A DNA stretch of 19,123 nucleotides from Leucogyrophana mollusca. Lineage: Eukaryota > Basidiomycota > Agaricomycetes > Boletales. The first letter of the stretch is position 1, and each line of letters starts with the position of its first letter. The notes below the pieces were generated by a model, which saw only the letters and a list, made by a program, of their open reading frames with translations, had not been told where the DNA came from and searched no databases. Shown piece by piece: positions 18,029 to 19,123 of this stretch. The stretch is taken from NCBI GenBank assembly GCA_021014945.1, contig MU266721.1:1-19123 (forward strand), read 5' to 3'. Both the position numbers and the translations under genes were made by a program.

Positions 18029-18799
18029 ATGTCAACCATGCCTGAGCCCAGAGAGTCTGTCGAGCACTCAACGGCCCGCCCTCCTACGAAAGTTTTTCGA
18101 GGTCACGAGTTGAACAGCATCATCAGTTGTGTGGTGTACTTCCACGATGGTCGACAGATAGCAAGTGGGTCGAGTGACATGACGGTTCGTATTTGGAATG
18201 TTGAGAGCGGGCAACAGGAGGGGGAGAGTTTGATCCACTATACCGGGATCAATGGTATAGCGATCTCCCCGGACGGCAAGAACATTACGAGTAGGGTCAC
18301 GGACAAGGTCGTCGTGTGGAACGTGGCGAGACGGGAAAAGCTGTACGAAATCAAAATGCTTGAGAACGACGTCCTGTCATGGACACGTCCCGCCGTGCCA
18401 GTGGCATATTCCACGGGCGGTCGTTGGATCGCGGCTGGGTCGCTGCCGGGAGACAAATTACACCTCTGGGATTTGGACACAGGCAGCCCCGCCAAAAAAC
18501 CACTGACAAGTGTCAAAAGTGTCAAGTGTCTAGCGTTCTCGCCGAACGGGCCACAGATTGCCTCATCACCGGGTCGTGCGAAAGCGTATGTACGAGTTTG
18601 GGATGCGAAAACAGGCCAGGAAATCGGACAACCACTAGTGCTGGAGCACACACATAATAATGTCTCCTGCCTCGCAGTAATCGTTGGTGGAAGAAGAGTT
18701 GTTAGTGGTTCATTCGATAACACAGTGCGAGTGTGGGATCTCGAGACACGACTGCAAACCAGAGGGCCGTTTCACGCGCAATCTTCGATATACAGTTGA
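18029..18799 (+). pseudogene. WD40-repeat gene 9, truncated by the right transposon and one blade shorter
   Basis: It opens with ATGTCAACCATGCC and is open for 256 codons. Blades 1-3 align with WD40 gene 1. Blade 4 is fused to blade 5 (PNGPQIAS joined to KAYVRVWDAKTGQ), so the equivalent of one blade is missing without a frame change. Blade 6 is whole (VVSGSFDNTVRVWDLETRLQT). Blade 7 breaks off after the codons for S-S-I-Y: the TA of ATATAC is followed by CAGTTGACTGG, and the stop TGA at 18797-18799 is supplied by the transposon end. Any product has about five blades and an unclosed propeller. The missing blade 7 and, by analogy with other A modules, a kinase exon set should lie beyond the transposon. 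Confidence 0.75.
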
Positions 18800-18885
18800 C
18801 TGGCTCATAATGCATAGCGTCGGGAACCCCTCCAACGCCATGCATTATTAGAGATATGCAAGACGAAATTTGTGACAGAATGTGA
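18791..18885. mobile_element. Terminal segment of a pogo/Tc1-mariner-like transposon (right copy, body to the right)
   Basis: It is identical, inverted, to 1-95. It begins with TA (18791-18792, presumed target duplication) and CAGTTGACTGG. The insertion falls in the coding part of WD40 gene 9, at a TA that matches CCATATACTCTG in the sister copy at about 14740-14755. A reading frame with a transposase-like C terminus ends 57 bp beyond the repeat and faces it, as expected for the 3' side of such an element. The perfect identity of the two copies suggests recent movement. Confidence 0.65.
18804..18851. repeat. Imperfect palindrome inside the right transposon end
   Basis: Arms are 18804-18820 and 18835-18851, with the same 15-of-17 pairing and 14-nt loop as at 35-82. 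Confidence 0.6.
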
Positions 18886-18942
18886 CCCCCGCCAAAAGCG
18901 TGACACGGTCAAACCAATCATTCTTACAATGGTAGGTACGAA

Positions 18943-19123
18943 TTACAGATTGAAATATGTATCGATAGTAGTCTGTTTAGCATGAAGTAACATATCCCGT
19001 CGTAGGTGACCCCGGAACAGGCGAATCTGCCGTGAAAACTCGAGAGACACCCCAGCATCCCCAAATGCCATGCATGCACCCTCGAGCTTCTCACAGAGCG
19101 CGAGAACTTCCTCGCGGGTGAGC
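18943..19123 (-). CDS. 3' end of a probable pogo-like transposase (partial, C-terminal 60 codons)
   Basis: On the minus strand a frame is open from the window edge to TAA at 18943-18945. It reads LTREEVLALCEKLEGACMAF, then GDAGVSLEFSRQIRLFRGHL, then RRDMLLHAKQ and ends QTTIDTYFNL. The last residues fit the PCNA-interacting (PIP-box) consensus Q-x-x-[ILM]-x-x-[FY]-[FY]. A C-terminal PIP box is known for pogo transposase and occurs in relatives. The DDE domain lies outside the window, so the family is inferred from the motif, the nearby terminal repeat and the TA/CAGT boundary. It could instead be a host gene with a PIP box. Confidence 0.55.
   Translation of the reverse strand, partial: LTREEVLALCEKLEGACMAFGDAGVSLEFSRQIRLFRGHLRRDMLLHAKQTTIDTYFNL

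Noticed and set aside
6413..18799. CRISPR-like or short-period repeat array
   Set aside because: The repeats are whole-gene modules of several kb with diverged copies, not short direct repeats with spacers.
1..18885. A single giant terminal-inverted-repeat transposon carrying kinase cargo
   Set aside because: Repeat identity ends exactly at TA-CAGT on the inner side, and a transposase-like frame lies outside the right repeat. No transposase, recombinase or replication gene was found between the repeats. Kept as an alternative only, because the left flank is not visible.

Overview
The window looks like nuclear DNA of a filamentous basidiomycete, most likely an agaricomycete and perhaps of the Boletales. 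The grounds are short introns (mostly 49-60 nt), seven-bladed WD40 genes of the type that is expanded in those genomes, and fungal-specific FunK1-type protein kinases. No bacterial gene, rRNA, tRNA or CRISPR array was seen. The genus cannot be given from sequence alone.

Layout. Between two inverted 95-bp repeats (1-95 and 18791-18885, identical at every base) lies a decaying tandem array on the + strand. From left to right it holds: a fragment of a WD40-gene tail (304-445); an intact seven-bladed WD40 gene (from 680) with a degenerate tail region to about 2875; a full-length FunK1 kinase with an N-lobe (3232-5540); a fossil kinase 3' end (5700-5866); and then alternating modules. A 'B' module is a FunK1 kinase lacking an N-lobe and starting MGDxxSA (6413-7530, 10242-11223, 16293-17334). 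An 'A' module is a WD40 reading frame joined through a phase-0 intron to a FunK1 C-lobe (8304-9689, about 11458-13094, 13780-15754). A further WD40 gene (18029-18799) is cut off by the right repeat. One B gene has been deleted between the second and third A modules, leaving only its 5' region (13095-13600).

How the genes relate. All kinases share hinge, catalytic-loop, DFD and C-terminal segments, but each departs from the standard catalytic set. The full-length copy has Gly for the DFG Asp, B copies have HCD and/or lose the catalytic-loop Asn, and A copies keep both motifs but have no N-lobe. In A modules the WD40 half is broken by frameshifts and stops while the kinase exons stay open. C-terminal tails (acidic or short) do not track N-terminal type, which points to recombination or gene conversion. 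No substrate or pathway can be read from the sequence.

Mobile DNA. The repeats carry TA followed by CAGTTGACTGG at their inner edges, and 57 bp outside the right one a minus-strand reading frame ends in a PCNA-binding-type motif (QTTIDTYF). I read the repeats as ends of two pogo/Tc1-mariner-like elements pointing away from the array. The right element has inserted in the last WD40 gene. The window therefore probably starts inside a transposon end.
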